The notes: generated from the letters alone by a model not told the origin. A DNA stretch of 64,000 nucleotides from Bradyrhizobium diazoefficiens USDA 110 (GCF_000011365.1 NC_004463.1:5628001-5692000), one strand, 5' to 3'; counted from the first letter of the stretch, positions 36,857-46,593 are shown. A program made the numbers and translations.

Positions 36857-36871
36857 GTTTCATAATGAAAC
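36857..36871. promoter_or_regulatory. Operator-like perfect palindrome 1 (SDR/HxlR)
   Basis: GTTTCATAATGAAAC is a perfect 7-bp inverted repeat around a central A, 15 bases upstream of the SDR start. In its 17-bp context it shares 13 positions with the second dyad at 36894-36910. Likely binding site for the divergent HxlR protein. Confidence 0.68.
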
Positions 36872-36893
36872 TACGTTGCCATCTAGGGCATTT

Positions 36894-36910
36894 GGTTTTA
36901 TGATGCAACC
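36894..36910. promoter_or_regulatory. Operator-like dyad 2 (SDR/HxlR)
   Basis: GGTTTTATGATGCAACC is an imperfect palindrome 38 bases centre-to-centre from the first dyad and similar to it (consensus GGTTTYATRATGMAACY). Two related sites between divergent genes suggest dimer binding at both promoters. Confidence 0.62.
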
Positions 36911-36963
36911 ACACAAGCGCGTGATCGCCTCCGGAATCGGGCGAACGCGAAAGGACCAGGACG

Positions 36964-37434
36964 ATGGTGAAACGAACCAGCTTCGAGGGCGATACCTGCC
37001 CGATCGCACGCTCGCTGGAGGCGATCGGCGACTGGTGGTCGCTCTTGATTATCCGCGAGGCGCTGTTCGGCCTGCGCCGCTTCGGCGAGTTTCAGAGCAA
37101 GCTCGGCATGGCGAAGAACATTCTGGCCGCGCGGCTGCGCGCGCTGGTCGATCACGACATTCTGGAGACCGCCCCCGCCTCCGACGGCAGCGCCTATTCT
37201 GAATATTTGCTGACGCTGAAGGGCCGCGGCACCTTCCCGATCCTGGTCGCGCTGCGGCAATGGAGCGAGGAATTCGACGACCACCCCGAGCAGATCGCGA
37301 CCATCCTGGTCGATCGCGAGAAAGGCCGCCCGGTGCGCAAGCTGGAGCTGCGCGCGGAGGACGGGCGCCTGCTCAGCCAGGCGGACACGACAGTGAAGCC
37401 GCGACCGGCGCTGCGGCGGCGCGCAACAGGATGA
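36964..37434 (+). CDS. HxlR-family regulator, divergent from SDR
   Basis: 156-aa winged-helix regulator: DTCPIARSLEAIGDWWSLLIIREALFGLRRFGEFQSKLGMAKNILAARLRALVDHDILE is the HxlR domain, with a conserved-position Cys12 in front. A C-terminal extension of about 40 residues (REKGRPVRKLELRAEDGRLLS) is typical of the longer HxlR subgroup. Probably represses the divergent SDR gene and itself through the two dyads in the 121-base gap. The inducer is unknown. Confidence 0.91.
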   Translation: MVKRTSFEGDTCPIARSLEAIGDWWSLLIIREALFGLRRFGEFQSKLGMAKNILAARLRALVDHDILETAPASDGSAYSEYLLTLKGRGTFPILVALRQWSEEFDDHPEQIATILVDREKGRPVRKLELRAEDGRLLSQADTTVKPRPALRRRATG

Positions 37435-37458
37435 CATCGCGTACGATCTCTCCTCATG

Positions 37459-37586
37459 GTCGTCCCGGCGAAGGCCGGGACCCATAACCACAGGGAGCGG
37501 TTAGGCGAAGACTCGTGGTTCGGAATTGGCCCCCCGCTCAGATCGATAGACCTCGCGGTATGGGTCCCGGCCTTCGCCGGGACGAC
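37459..37586. repeat. Intergenic palindromic repeat, family C
   Basis: Outer arms GTCGTCCCGGCGAAGGCCGG and CCGGCCTTCGCCGGGACGAC are an almost perfect inverted repeat, spaced by about 80 bases with ACCCAT/ATGGGT continuing the stem. Located between two convergent genes. A diverged copy is at 62176-62296. Confidence 0.85.
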
Positions 37587-37595
37587 ATGAGAACC

Positions 37596-37856
37596 TCACG
37601 ACAGCTTGCGCTTGGTGCGCAGCCGCAGATGCTCGTCGGCCTCCAGCTGCGTCATGCCTAAGAGATAATGCAGCACGTCGAGCCTGTGGCGCTCGGCGAG
37701 CTTGCGCAACACCGCCACCTGCTCGGCGATGAAGGCAACCGCCTCATCGGCCCCGCCTTCCCCCGGTTCCTCGTGGCGCGAGCCTTCCCGCGCGCCTGAT
37801 GCGGCGCGCGCCCGTTTCTTTCCTGGCCTAGTCACCAGACCCCACCCCGAATCCAT
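37596..37856 (-). CDS. Hypothetical helical protein (86 aa)
   Basis: 86 aa. A basic, low-complexity N-terminal third (TRPGKKRARAASGARE) is followed by a helical part: ADEAVAFIAEQVAVLRKLAERHRLDVLHYLLGMTQLEADEHL. The helical part has heptad-like spacing and could dimerise. No signal peptide or motif. I do not recognise it; the location is convergent with an HxlR gene and divergent from topA. Start at ATG 37856 chosen over 37880 for sequence plausibility only. Confidence 0.65.
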   Translation of the reverse strand: MDSGWGLVTRPGKKRARAASGAREGSRHEEPGEGGADEAVAFIAEQVAVLRKLAERHRLDVLHYLLGMTQLEADEHLRLRTKRKLS

Positions 37857-38063
37857 GCCCCACGGGAACATTACGCCCACATCGACCGCAACTCCAAGGT
37901 GGTATTTTGCAACTTTCTCGATATGAAACTTTTCCCATCGCGGCGGCTTTCTACACCCCTCGATTTGACAGCGACGGCCTCACCACCCATGTTCGGTTCG
38001 AAACGGCCGACCCGAATCTCGTCGAATTCGGCCTAGAATTTCCCCATAAGTTACTGGAACTAC

Positions 38064-40821
38064 ATGAATATCGTCATTGTGGAGTCGCCGGCGAAAGCCA
38101 AGACGATCAACAAGTATTTGGGCTCGTCCTATGAGGTTCTGGCCTCGTTCGGCCATGTCCGCGACCTCCCGGCGAAGAACGGTTCCGTCGATCCGGACGC
38201 CAATTTCAAGATGATCTGGGAGGTCGACCCCAAGGCGGCCGGCCGGCTCAACGATATCGCCAAGTCTCTGAAGAACGCCGACCGCCTGATTCTCGCCACC
38301 GACCCTGATCGCGAGGGCGAGGCCATCTCCTGGCACGTGCTGGAGGTGTTGAAGGAAAAGCGCGCTCTCAAGGATCAGAAGATCGAGCGCGTGGTGTTCA
38401 ACGCCATCACCAAGCAGGCCGTCACCGACGCGATGAAGCATCCGCGCCAGATCGACGGCGCGCTGGTCGACGCCTATATGGCGCGCCGCGCGCTGGACTA
38501 TCTGGTCGGCTTCACCCTCTCCCCCGTGCTGTGGCGCAAGCTGCCGGGCGCCCGCTCGGCCGGCCGCGTGCAGTCGGTGGCGCTGCGCCTCGTCTGCGAC
38601 CGCGAGCTCGAGATCGAGAAGTTCGTCGCCCGCGAATACTGGTCGCTGGTCGCGACCCTGCTCACCCCGCGCGGCGATGCGTTCGAGGCGCGTCTCGTCG
38701 GCGCCGACGGCAAGAAGATCCAGCGCCTCGACATCGGCACCGGCGCGGAAGCCGAAAACTTCAAGAAGGCGCTGGAAGCCGCCGCCTACGCGGTCACCGC
38801 GGTCGATGCAAAACCCGCCCGACGCAATCCGCAGGCCCCCTTCACCACCTCCACGCTGCAGCAGGAAGCCAGCCGCAAATACGGCTTTGCGCCCGCGCAC
38901 ACGATGCGCATCGCCCAGCGCCTCTATGAAGGCATCGACATCGGCGGCGAGACCACCGGACTCATTACTTATATGCGTACCGACGGCGTGCAGATCGATC
39001 CGTCCGCGATCACCCAGGCGCGCAAGGTGATCGGCGAGGATTACGGCAACGCCTACGTGCCGGAGGCCCCGCGCCAGTACCAGGCCAAGGCCAAGAACGC
39101 CCAGGAAGCGCACGAAGCGATCCGCCCGACCGACATGTCCCGCCGCCCGGACAGCATGAGCCGCAAGCTCGATTCCGATCAGGCGCGGCTCTACGAGCTG
39201 ATCTGGAAGCGCACCATCGCGAGCCAGATGGAAGCGGCCGAGCTCGAGCGCACCACCGTCGACATCACGGCGAAGGCCGGCGGCCGTACGCTGGAGCTGC
39301 GCGCCACCGGCCAGGTCGTCAAGTTCGACGGCTTCCTCGCGCTCTACCAGGAAGGCCGCGACGACGAGGAAGACGAGGATTCCCGCCGCCTGCCCGCGAT
39401 GAGCGCCGGCGACGGCCTGAAGCGGCAGTCGCTCGCCGTCACCCAGCACTTCACCGAGCCGCCGCCGCGCTTCTCCGAGGCCTCGCTGGTCAAGCGCATG
39501 GAGGAGCTCGGCATCGGCCGGCCCTCGACCTATGCCTCGATCCTCCAGGTCCTGAAGGACCGCGGCTACGTCAAGCTGGAGAAGAAGCGCCTGCACGGCG
39601 AGGACAAGGGCCGCGTCGTGGTCGCGTTCCTCGAAAGCTTCTTCAGCCGCTACGTCGAATACGACTTCACCGCCAACCTGGAAGAGCAGCTCGATCGCAT
39701 CTCCAACAACGAGATCTCCTGGCAGCAGGTGCTGAAGGATTTCTGGAACGGCTTCATCGGCGCCGTCGACGAGATCAAGGATTTGCGCGTGGCGCAGGTG
39801 CTGGACGTGCTCGACGACATGCTCGGACAACACATCTATCCGCCCCGCGCCGACGGCGGCGACATCAGGCAGTGCCCGAGCTGCGGCAACGGCCGGCTCA
39901 ATCTCAAGGCCGGCAAGTTCGGCGCCTTCGTCGGCTGCTCGAACTATCCGGAGTGCCGCTACACCCGTCAGCTCGCCGCCGACAGCGAGGCGACGGCCGA
40001 CCGTTCGCTCGGCCAGGATCCCGACACCGGTCGCGACGTCTGGGTCAAGGCTGGCCGCTTCGGCCCGTACATCCAGCTCGGCGAGCAGAAGGATTATGAG
40101 GAAGGCGAGAAGCCGAAGCGCGCGGGCATCCCGAAGGGCACCTCGCCCGGCGACGTCGAGCTCGAGCTTGCGCTGAAGCTGTTGTCGCTGCCGCGCGAGA
40201 TCGGCAAGCATCCGGAGACCGGTCAGCCGATCACCGCCGGCCTCGGCCGCTTCGGGCCGTTCGTGAAGCACGAGAAGACCTATGCCAGCCTCGAGGCCGG
40301 CGACGAGGTCTTCGACATCGGCCTCAACCGCGCCGTGACGCTGATCGCGGAAAAGGTCGCCAAGGGCCCGAGCCGCCGCTTCGGCGCCGACCCCGGCAAG
40401 GCGATCGGCGATCATCCGACGCTCGGCACCGTCACCGTGAAGAGCGGCCGTTACGGCGCCATATGTCACCGCCGGCGGCGTCAACGCGACGATCCCGGCC
40501 GAGTTCGAAAAGGACACCGTCACGCTGCCGCAGGCGATCGCACTGATTGACGAGCGCGCGGCCAAGGGTGGCGGCAAGACCAAGGCGAAGAAGGCGGCGA
40601 AGCCGGCCAAGGCCAAGAAGGCTGCGGCGAAGGCCGCCGGCGGCGATGACGCCGCGCCCAAACCCAAGAAACCGGCCGCGAAGAAAGCCGCAACCAAATC
40701 CGAATCCACCAGCAAGGCGCGCGCCGCCGTGTCGTCGACTGCAAAGACGTCGCCGACCAAGGCCGCCGCCACCAAGAATCCTGCAAACACTCCGGCCAAG
40801 AAGAGTGCCGGCAAGAATTAG
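38064..40821 (+). CDS. topA: DNA topoisomerase I, frameshifted near the 3' end
   Basis: Type IA topoisomerase that relaxes negative supercoils. Toprim begins at MNIVIVESPAKAKTINKYLG, with ATDPDREGEAISWH acidic motif; catalytic Tyr303 is in LITYMRTDG; a C4 zinc motif (CPSCGNG...GCSNYPEC) lies near 603, followed by topoisomerase C-terminal repeats. At 40461 an extra A (gcc-A-tat) shifts the frame: as written translation ends at 40550 after about 30 aberrant residues. Skipping that base restores YVTAGGVNATIPAEFEKDTV and a Lys/Ala-rich tail (KTKAKKAAKPAKAKKAAAK) ending at TAG 40819-40821, 7 nt before rnr. The full product would be about 918 aa. Either a real mutation or an error. Confidence 0.93.
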
Positions 40822-40828
40822 AGGTTAA

Positions 40829-43171
40829 GTGAAACGCAAGAATGACCGTGGCTTTCCCGACAGGCAAGCCATCGTCGCCTTCATCAAGGCAAATCAGGGA
40901 AACGTCGGCACCCGCGAAATTGCGCGCGAGTTCGGCCTGAAGAACGCCGATCGCGTCGAGCTCAAGCGCATGCTGCGCGAGCTCGCCGACGACGGGACCA
41001 TCAAGAAGAAGCGCCACAAGGTCTCGGAACCGGACACCCTGCCGTCGACGCTGGTCGCCGACATCACCGGCCGCGACTCCGATGGCGAGCTGATCGCCTC
41101 CCCCACCGAATGGGACGAGGTCGAAAGCGGCGAACCGCCAAAAATCCTCATCGTCATGCCGCGCCGGCCGAAGCCCGGCACCGCCGCCGGCGTCGGCGAC
41201 CGCGCCCTGCTGCGCGTCGAGCGCATCGACGAGACCGAAGGCCCGGCCTATCGCGGCCACATCATCAAGGTCTTCGACAAGGCCAAGAGCCGCATCCTCG
41301 GCGTGTTCCGCAGTCTGCCCGAAGGCGGCGGACGGCTCGTTCCCGTCGACAAGAAATCTGCCGACCGCGAGCTGAACATTGCCGCGGCCGACACGCAGGG
41401 CGCCCAGGACGGCGACCTCGTCAGCGTCGACATCGTCCGCTCACGCGCCTTTGGCCTCGCCTCAGGCCGCGTGAAGGAGAAGCTCGGCTCGGTCAAGTCG
41501 GAGAAGGCGATCAGCCTGATCGCGATCTACGCGCACGACATTCCCCTGCAATTCCGCCCCGCGGCAGAGCGTGAAGCCGAAGCGGCGGAGCCGGCGAACC
41601 TGAAGGGGCGCGAGGACTGGCGCGACGTCCCGCTCGTCACCATCGATCCGCCCGATGCGAAAGATCATGACGACGCGGTCCATGCGCAGGCCGACGACGA
41701 TCCCAACAACAAGGGCGGCTTCATCGTCAACGTCGCCATTGCCGACGTGAGCTTCTACGTGCGGCCGGGCACCGCGCTCGACCGCGATGCGCTCGACCGC
41801 GGCAACTCGGTCTATTTCCCCGACCGCGTCGTGCCGATGCTGCCGGAGCGCATCTCCAACAATCTCTGCTCGCTGGTGCCGGGCGAGCCGCGCGGCGCGC
41901 TGGCGGTGCGCATGGTGATCGGCCCGGACGGCCGCAAGCGCTCGCATACGTTCCACCGCATCCTGATGCGCTCGGCGGCGAAGCTGAACTACGCACAGGC
42001 GCAGGCCGCGATCGACGGCCGGCCTGACGACACCACCGGCCCCCTGCTCGATCCGATCCTGAGGCCGCTCTACACCGCCTATGCCTGCGTCAAGCGCGCA
42101 AGAGACGAGCGCGATCCGCTCAATCTCGATCTGCCCGAGCGCAAGATCCTCTTGAAGAGCGATGGCACGGTCGATCGCGTCATCGTTCCCGAGCGTCTCG
42201 ATGCGCACAAGCTGATCGAGGAGTTCATGATCCTCGCCAACGTCGCTGCCGCGGAAATGCTCGAGAAGAAGTCGCTGCCGCTGATCTACCGCGTGCACGA
42301 CGAGCCGACGCTGGAGAAGGTCCACGCGCTCGCGGAGTTTCTGGAGACGCTCGACGTTCCCTTCGCCAAATCAGGCGCGCTGCGCCCGGCCCTGTTCAAC
42401 CGCGTGCTGGCCCAGCTCGAGGGCCACGACCACTTCCCGCTGGTGAGCGAAGTCGTGCTCCGCGCCCAGGCGCAGGCCGAATATTCCGCTGAGAATTACG
42501 GTCATTTCGGCCTGAACCTGCGCCGCTACGCGCATTTCACCTCGCCGATCCGCCGCTATGCCGACCTCGTCGTGCACCGCGCGCTGGTCCGCGCGCTCGG
42601 CCTTGGCGAAGGTGCGCTGCCCGACACCGAGACACCGGAAACGCTCGGCGAGGTCGCAGCCCACATCTCGGTGACCGAGCGGCGCGCGATGAAGGCGGAG
42701 CGCGAGACCGTGGACCGGCTGATCGCGCACCATCTCGCCGACCGCATCGGCTCCAGCTTCCAGGGCCGCGTTTCCGGCGTCACGCGCGCCGGCCTGTTCG
42801 TCAAGCTGAGCGAGACCGGCGCCGACGGCCTGATCCCGATCCGATCCCTTGGCACGGAATATTTCAACTATGACGAGAGCCGCCATGCCCTCGTCGGCAC
42901 GCGCAGCGGCGCCATGCATCAGCTGGGTGACGTGGTCGACGTCCGTCTGATAGAAGCAGCTCCGATCGCGGGCGCGCTGCGCTTCGAGCTGCTGTCGTCA
43001 AGCGGCGAGACCGCGCCGCAGGGCCGCAGGGCATCCGGTCGGCAACGCCGCCCCTCGTTCAAGGCGCATCCCGGACGCAGTCCGGCGAAGAAGCACAAGC
43101 CGGCGAAGCCGAAGAAGCCCGGCAAGGGCAAGAAGAACAAGGGCAAAGGCCAGAAGGGCAAGGCATGGTGA
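40829..43171 (+). CDS. rnr: Ribonuclease R
   Basis: 780-aa processive 3'-5' exoribonuclease that degrades structured RNA. N-terminal winged helix (GNVGTREIAREFGLKNADRVELKRMLRELADDGTIKKK), cold-shock domains, the RNB core with catalytic Asps in IDPPDAKDHDDAVHA and HFTSPIRRYADLVVHRALV, an S1 domain (FQGRVSGVTRAGLFVKLSETGADGLIPI) and a Lys-rich C-tail (KKHKPAKPKKPGKGKKNKGK). GTG start at 40829, 7 nt after topA in the restored frame, so the two are probably cotranscribed. It overlaps the DUF983 gene downstream. Confidence 0.97.
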   Translation: MKRKNDRGFPDRQAIVAFIKANQGNVGTREIAREFGLKNADRVELKRMLRELADDGTIKKKRHKVSEPDTLPSTLVADITGRDSDGELIASPTEWDEVESGEPPKILIVMPRRPKPGTAAGVGDRALLRVERIDETEGPAYRGHIIKVFDKAKSRILGVFRSLPEGGGRLVPVDKKSADRELNIAAADTQGAQDGDLVSVDIVRSRAFGLASGRVKEKLGSVKSEKAISLIAIYAHDIPLQFRPAAEREAEAAEPANLKGREDWRDVPLVTIDPPDAKDHDDAVHAQADDDPNNKGGFIVNVAIADVSFYVRPGTALDRDALDRGNSVYFPDRVVPMLPERISNNLCSLVPGEPRGALAVRMVIGPDGRKRSHTFHRILMRSAAKLNYAQAQAAIDGRPDDTTGPLLDPILRPLYTAYACVKRARDERDPLNLDLPERKILLKSDGTVDRVIVPERLDAHKLIEEFMILANVAAAEMLEKKSLPLIYRVHDEPTLEKVHALAEFLETLDVPFAKSGALRPALFNRVLAQLEGHDHFPLVSEVVLRAQAQAEYSAENYGHFGLNLRRYAHFTSPIRRYADLVVHRALVRALGLGEGALPDTETPETLGEVAAHISVTERRAMKAERETVDRLIAHHLADRIGSSFQGRVSGVTRAGLFVKLSETGADGLIPIRSLGTEYFNYDESRHALVGTRSGAMHQLGDVVDVRLIEAAPIAGALRFELLSSSGETAPQGRRASGRQRRPSFKAHPGRSPAKKHKPAKPKKPGKGKKNKGKGQKGKAW

Positions 43172-43605
43172 CGATGAGCACGGCCCCGAAAATCTGGACG
43201 CGCGAGACCGGCCTCGTCGAGAAGCGCGATGTCTGGACGGCAATGAAGCGCGGCTTTCGCGGCCGCTGCCCGCGTTGCGGCGAAGGAAAACTGTTCCGCG
43301 CCTTCCTGAAGACCGCTGATCATTGCTCGGCGTGCGGCCTCGACTTCACGCCGCATCGCGCCGACGATTTGCCCGCCTATCTCGTCATCGTCATCGTCGG
43401 CCACATCGTGGTGCCCGGCATCCTCTGGATCGAGACCAACTACACGACGCCGGTCTGGCTCAGCTTCGCGGCCTACCTGCCCTTCACGTTCTTCGCCTCG
43501 CTCGCGCTGCTCCAGCCGGTCAAGGGCGCCGTGGTCGGATTGCAATGGGCTCTGCGCATGCACGGCTTTGACGACAACCCTCCGGATGGTATTCCGCCGG
43601 TGTAA
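43165..43605 (+). CDS. DUF983-family zinc-ribbon membrane protein
   Basis: 146 aa. A treble-clef-like zinc motif, GRCPRCGEGKLFRAFLKTADHCSACG, precedes two membrane helices (AYLVIVIVGHIVVPGILWI and SFAAYLPFTFFASLALLQPV). This is the DUF983 layout, a family of unknown role often near rnr or cytochrome genes in Alphaproteobacteria. It overlaps rnr by 7 nt; ATG 43174 is an alternative start. Coupling to rnr implies one operon with topA, rnr and the following Nudix gene. Confidence 0.9.
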   Translation: MVTMSTAPKIWTRETGLVEKRDVWTAMKRGFRGRCPRCGEGKLFRAFLKTADHCSACGLDFTPHRADDLPAYLVIVIVGHIVVPGILWIETNYTTPVWLSFAAYLPFTFFASLALLQPVKGAVVGLQWALRMHGFDDNPPDGIPPV

Positions 43606-43636
43606 GCAATAAGCAAGAAGCGGTTTGGGTGAGGAC

Positions 43637-44389
43637 ATGACGGACACGTTGCAGGCAGCCGAGAAGGCAAAGATCCACGAGGGCAAGGAAGCCGACCATC
43701 ATCCCTATTTCCGCCCGAAGGATGCGGCGACACTGATCCTGGTCGATCGCAGCGGCGCCGTTCCGAAAGTCCTGGTCGGCAAGCGCCACGACAAGGTGGT
43801 GTTCATGCCCGGCAAGTTCGTCTTCCCCGGCGGCCGCGTCGACAAGGCCGACTACCGTGTGCCGTGTGCGGCCCCCATCACCTCCGAGCTGGAAGCCAAC
43901 CTCGCCAAGGGCAGCCCGAAGACGCCGGCCTCACGCGCAAAATCGCTGGCGATCGCCGCGATCCGCGAGGCCTGCGAGGAGACCGGCCTCTGCCTCGGGC
44001 GCAAGGCCGAGGGGAAAGCGCCCAAGCTCGACAGCGCCTGGAAGCCGTTTGCGGATGCGGGCCTGCTGCCCGACCCCTCAGGCCTGTTCCTGATCGCGCG
44101 CGCCATCACCCCGCCCGGTCGCGTCAAGCGGTTCGACACGCGCTTCTTCACCGCGGATGCCTCCGCGATCACCCATCGCGTCGAGGGCGTGATCCATGCG
44201 GATGCGGAGCTGGTCGAGCTGGTCTGGGTCGAACTCGGCTCGAAGCCGCTCGCCGATCTGCATCCGATGACGCGCAACGTGCTCAACGAGCTCGACACGC
44301 GCCTTGCCACCGGCCCGCTCCGCCACGACGCGCCGGTGCCGTTCTTCCATTTCTACGGCGGCAAGATGCAGAAGGATATTTTGAGCTGA
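43637..44389 (+). CDS. Nudix hydrolase with insertion in the Nudix box (NUDT19/CoA-type)
   Basis: 250 aa. The Nudix motif is split: FPGGRVDKADYR supplies the GG, then about 35 residues (PITSELEANLAKGSPKTPASRAK) intervene before AIREACEETGL with REUxEExGU. This architecture recalls the NUDT19/RP2p group, which hydrolyses CoA derivatives, though the substrate is inference. Cytoplasmic. The start at 43637 has a GTGAGGAC site. Last gene of the apparent topA-rnr-DUF983 run, 31 nt after DUF983. Confidence 0.86.
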   Translation: MTDTLQAAEKAKIHEGKEADHHPYFRPKDAATLILVDRSGAVPKVLVGKRHDKVVFMPGKFVFPGGRVDKADYRVPCAAPITSELEANLAKGSPKTPASRAKSLAIAAIREACEETGLCLGRKAEGKAPKLDSAWKPFADAGLLPDPSGLFLIARAITPPGRVKRFDTRFFTADASAITHRVEGVIHADAELVELVWVELGSKPLADLHPMTRNVLNELDTRLATGPLRHDAPVPFFHFYGGKMQKDILS

Positions 44390-44446
44390 CTGCTCACCTC
44401 TCCCGTAGGGAGAAATGAACCGGGCTAAGCCGATCGAGTATTCTTA

Positions 44447-44995
44447 TCATGCGTCGTCGCTATCCGGCTCGGTGCCGACATAGTCGCGCGCCGGCAGCTT
44501 GAGGACGCGGCCGATCTCGCCCGCGAGCTTGTCCGCCTCCTCGCGCCTGGTGAAGCTCATCAGGTTGATCGGCTCGGTGCCCTTGTTGCCGCAGAGATTG
44601 ACGTCATAGGTCGTCAGATCCGCATCGTAGTCGTCGGTGATGCTGATGAAATGATAGTCGGCGAGATTGCGATGCCTGCGAATGTTCAGCGGGCCGAACT
44701 GGCTGGTGATGACGATCTGGCGCAGCGTCTCGTTGAGCACGACGAAATAGCGGAAGGTGAGCAGGATCAGGCCGGGGATGCCGACGAGCAGCCCGAGGCC
44801 GGTGAACACCAGCACCGGCACGAGATCATCGGCGAGCCGGCCGAAGCCGGAGAAATCCTGGCGCAGGCCGAGCGCGACATTCCACAGCAGATAACCGCTG
44901 GCCGCCAGTAGCGGCAACGACAGCAGCCGGCCAACCCAGGGCATCGCCCGGTCGATACGGACCATGCCGCCATCCACTGTCATCGCGCCTGCCAT
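44447..44995 (-). CDS. Membrane protein with PH-like C-terminal domain, unknown function
   Basis: 182 aa. Two membrane helices (LLSLPLLAASGYLLWNVAL and VPVLVFTGLGLLVGIPGLILLTF) are followed by a soluble domain beginning FRYFVVLNETLRQIVITSQFGPLNIRRHRNLADYHFISITDD, the shape of a bacterial PH-like domain. The C-terminus is acidic (EPDSDDA). No family is recognised. Start at 44995 has a GAGGAG site; upstream in-frame Met codons lie within a repeat. Convergent with the Nudix gene. Confidence 0.72.
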   Translation of the reverse strand: MAGAMTVDGGMVRIDRAMPWVGRLLSLPLLAASGYLLWNVALGLRQDFSGFGRLADDLVPVLVFTGLGLLVGIPGLILLTFRYFVVLNETLRQIVITSQFGPLNIRRHRNLADYHFISITDDYDADLTTYDVNLCGNKGTEPINLMSFTRREEADKLAGEIGRVLKLPARDYVGTEPDSDDA

Positions 44996-45075
44996 TGATG
45001 GTCTCCTCACGAGGTCATGGCTTTGGTCGGAGCGAGCAGCGGATTGGTTCGATGGGCGGCCCACTCCCTCACCGC

Positions 45076-45116
45076 CATTCCGGGGCTGGCCGCTGACGCG
45101 GCGCCCCGGAATGACG
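45076..45116. repeat. Short family B-type palindrome
   Basis: CATTCCGGGGC ... GCCCCGGAATG forms a compact 41-base stem-loop sharing the outer arms of the family B repeats but lacking their middle. Located between divergent genes. Confidence 0.75.
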
Positions 45117-45186
45117 GGATTGTGCTGAGTGGATCGCGAAATACGAAAAATTCTTCCCGCCTCCCCCAATGGCGGAGTTGCCACTC

Positions 45187-46557
45187 ATGCCTATGTCTTT
45201 CCCCAACGACACCCAGAACGGATACGGGGCGATGGCACAACGGCAACTCAAGCTTGGCGCGTTCATGCGCCCGATCAGCATCCACACCGGCGCCTGGCGC
45301 TATCCGGGGGCCTGGCCGGACGCCAATTTCAATTTCGGCCACATCAAGACGCTGATCAGGAAGCTCGAGGCCGGCAAGTTCGACGCCTTCTTCATGGCCG
45401 ATCACCTCGCCGTGCTGAACATGCCGATCAACGCGCTCAAGCGCAGCCACACCGTGACGTCGTTCGAGCCGTTCACGCTGCTGTCGGCGCTCTCGGCCGT
45501 CACCGAGCGGATCGGCCTGATCGCGACCGGCTCGACCACCTTTGACGAGCCCTATCACGTCGCGCGCCGCTTCGCCTCGCTCGACCATCTCAGCGGCGGC
45601 CGCGCGGGCTGGAACATCGTCACCACCTCGAACCCGGACGCCGCGCTGAATTTCGGGCTCGAAGATCACATGGAGCACGCCGAGCGCTACAAGCGCGCCC
45701 GCGAGTTCTACGACGTCGTCACCGGCCTGTGGGATTCCTTCGCCGACGATGCCTTCGTGCGCGATGTCGAGAGCGGGCTGTTCTTCGAGCCCTCGAAGAT
45801 GCACACGCTCGACCACAACGGCAAATACCTGAAGGTGCGCGGCCCCCTCAACATCGCCCGCCCGGTGCAGGGCTGGCCGGTGATCGTGCAGGCCGGTGCC
45901 TCCGAAGACGGCAGGCAGCTTGCGGCCGAGACGGCGGAGGCCGTGTTCACCGGCGGCGGCAGCCTCGCCGACGGGCAAAAGCTCTACGCCGATATCAAGG
46001 GCCGCATGGCGAAGGTCGGCCGCGACCCTGAACATCTCAAGATCCTGCCCGGCGCCTTCGTCGTGGTCGGCGACAGCGTCGATGAAGCCAAGGAGAAGCG
46101 CGCGCTGCTCGACAGCCGCGTGCATTACGACAGCGCCATCGCCTCGCTCTCCGTCATCCTCGGCACCGATGCGTCGGGCTTCGACCCGGACGGGCCTCTG
46201 CCGGAGATCCCCGAGACCAACGCCAGCAAGAGCGGCAGGCAGCGCATGGTGGACCTCGCCGCCCGCGAAAAGCTCACCGTCCGCCAGCTCGCCCAGCGCG
46301 TCGGCGGCTATGGCGGGCTGGCCTTTGTCGGAACGCCTAAGACCATCGCCGACCAGATGGAGGAATGGCTGGTCGGGCGCGGCTCCGACGGCTTCAACAT
46401 CATGTTCCCGTTCCTGCCCGCCGGCCTCGACGATTTCGTCGACAAGGTGGTCCCGGAGCTCCAGCGGCGCGGGATTTTCCGCAAAGAGTATGAAGGGGCC
46501 ACTTTGAGGGAGAATCTGGGCCTGCCGCGGCCGAAAAACCGTTTCTTCGAGGCGTAA
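45187..46557 (+). CDS. LLM-class flavin-dependent monooxygenase (NtaA/SnaA/DszA type)
   Basis: 456 aa, TIM-barrel luciferase-like oxygenase using reduced FMN. Diagnostic segments: WRYPGAWPDANFNFGHIKTLIRKLEAGKFDAFFMADHLA, TGSTTFDEPYHVARRFASLDHLSGGRAGWNIVTTSNPDAALNFG and QAGASEDGRQLAAETAEAVF. Such enzymes desulfurise or open heterocycles (dibenzothiophene sulfone, nitrilotriacetate, pristinamycin). No flavin reductase or sulfonate transport gene is adjacent, so the substrate is open. Start 45187 has GGAG upstream; 45232 is an alternative. Confidence 0.91.
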   Translation: MPMSFPNDTQNGYGAMAQRQLKLGAFMRPISIHTGAWRYPGAWPDANFNFGHIKTLIRKLEAGKFDAFFMADHLAVLNMPINALKRSHTVTSFEPFTLLSALSAVTERIGLIATGSTTFDEPYHVARRFASLDHLSGGRAGWNIVTTSNPDAALNFGLEDHMEHAERYKRAREFYDVVTGLWDSFADDAFVRDVESGLFFEPSKMHTLDHNGKYLKVRGPLNIARPVQGWPVIVQAGASEDGRQLAAETAEAVFTGGGSLADGQKLYADIKGRMAKVGRDPEHLKILPGAFVVVGDSVDEAKEKRALLDSRVHYDSAIASLSVILGTDASGFDPDGPLPEIPETNASKSGRQRMVDLAAREKLTVRQLAQRVGGYGGLAFVGTPKTIADQMEEWLVGRGSDGFNIMFPFLPAGLDDFVDKVVPELQRRGIFRKEYEGATLRENLGLPRPKNRFFEA

Positions 46558-46593
46558 TGGGCCCGATTTGGGTGGTTTTCAGGGTGTAAAACC

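Noticed and set aside
37980-40814. 944-codon minus-strand frame
   Set aside because: Antisense shadow of topA; its length merely reflects high GC content.
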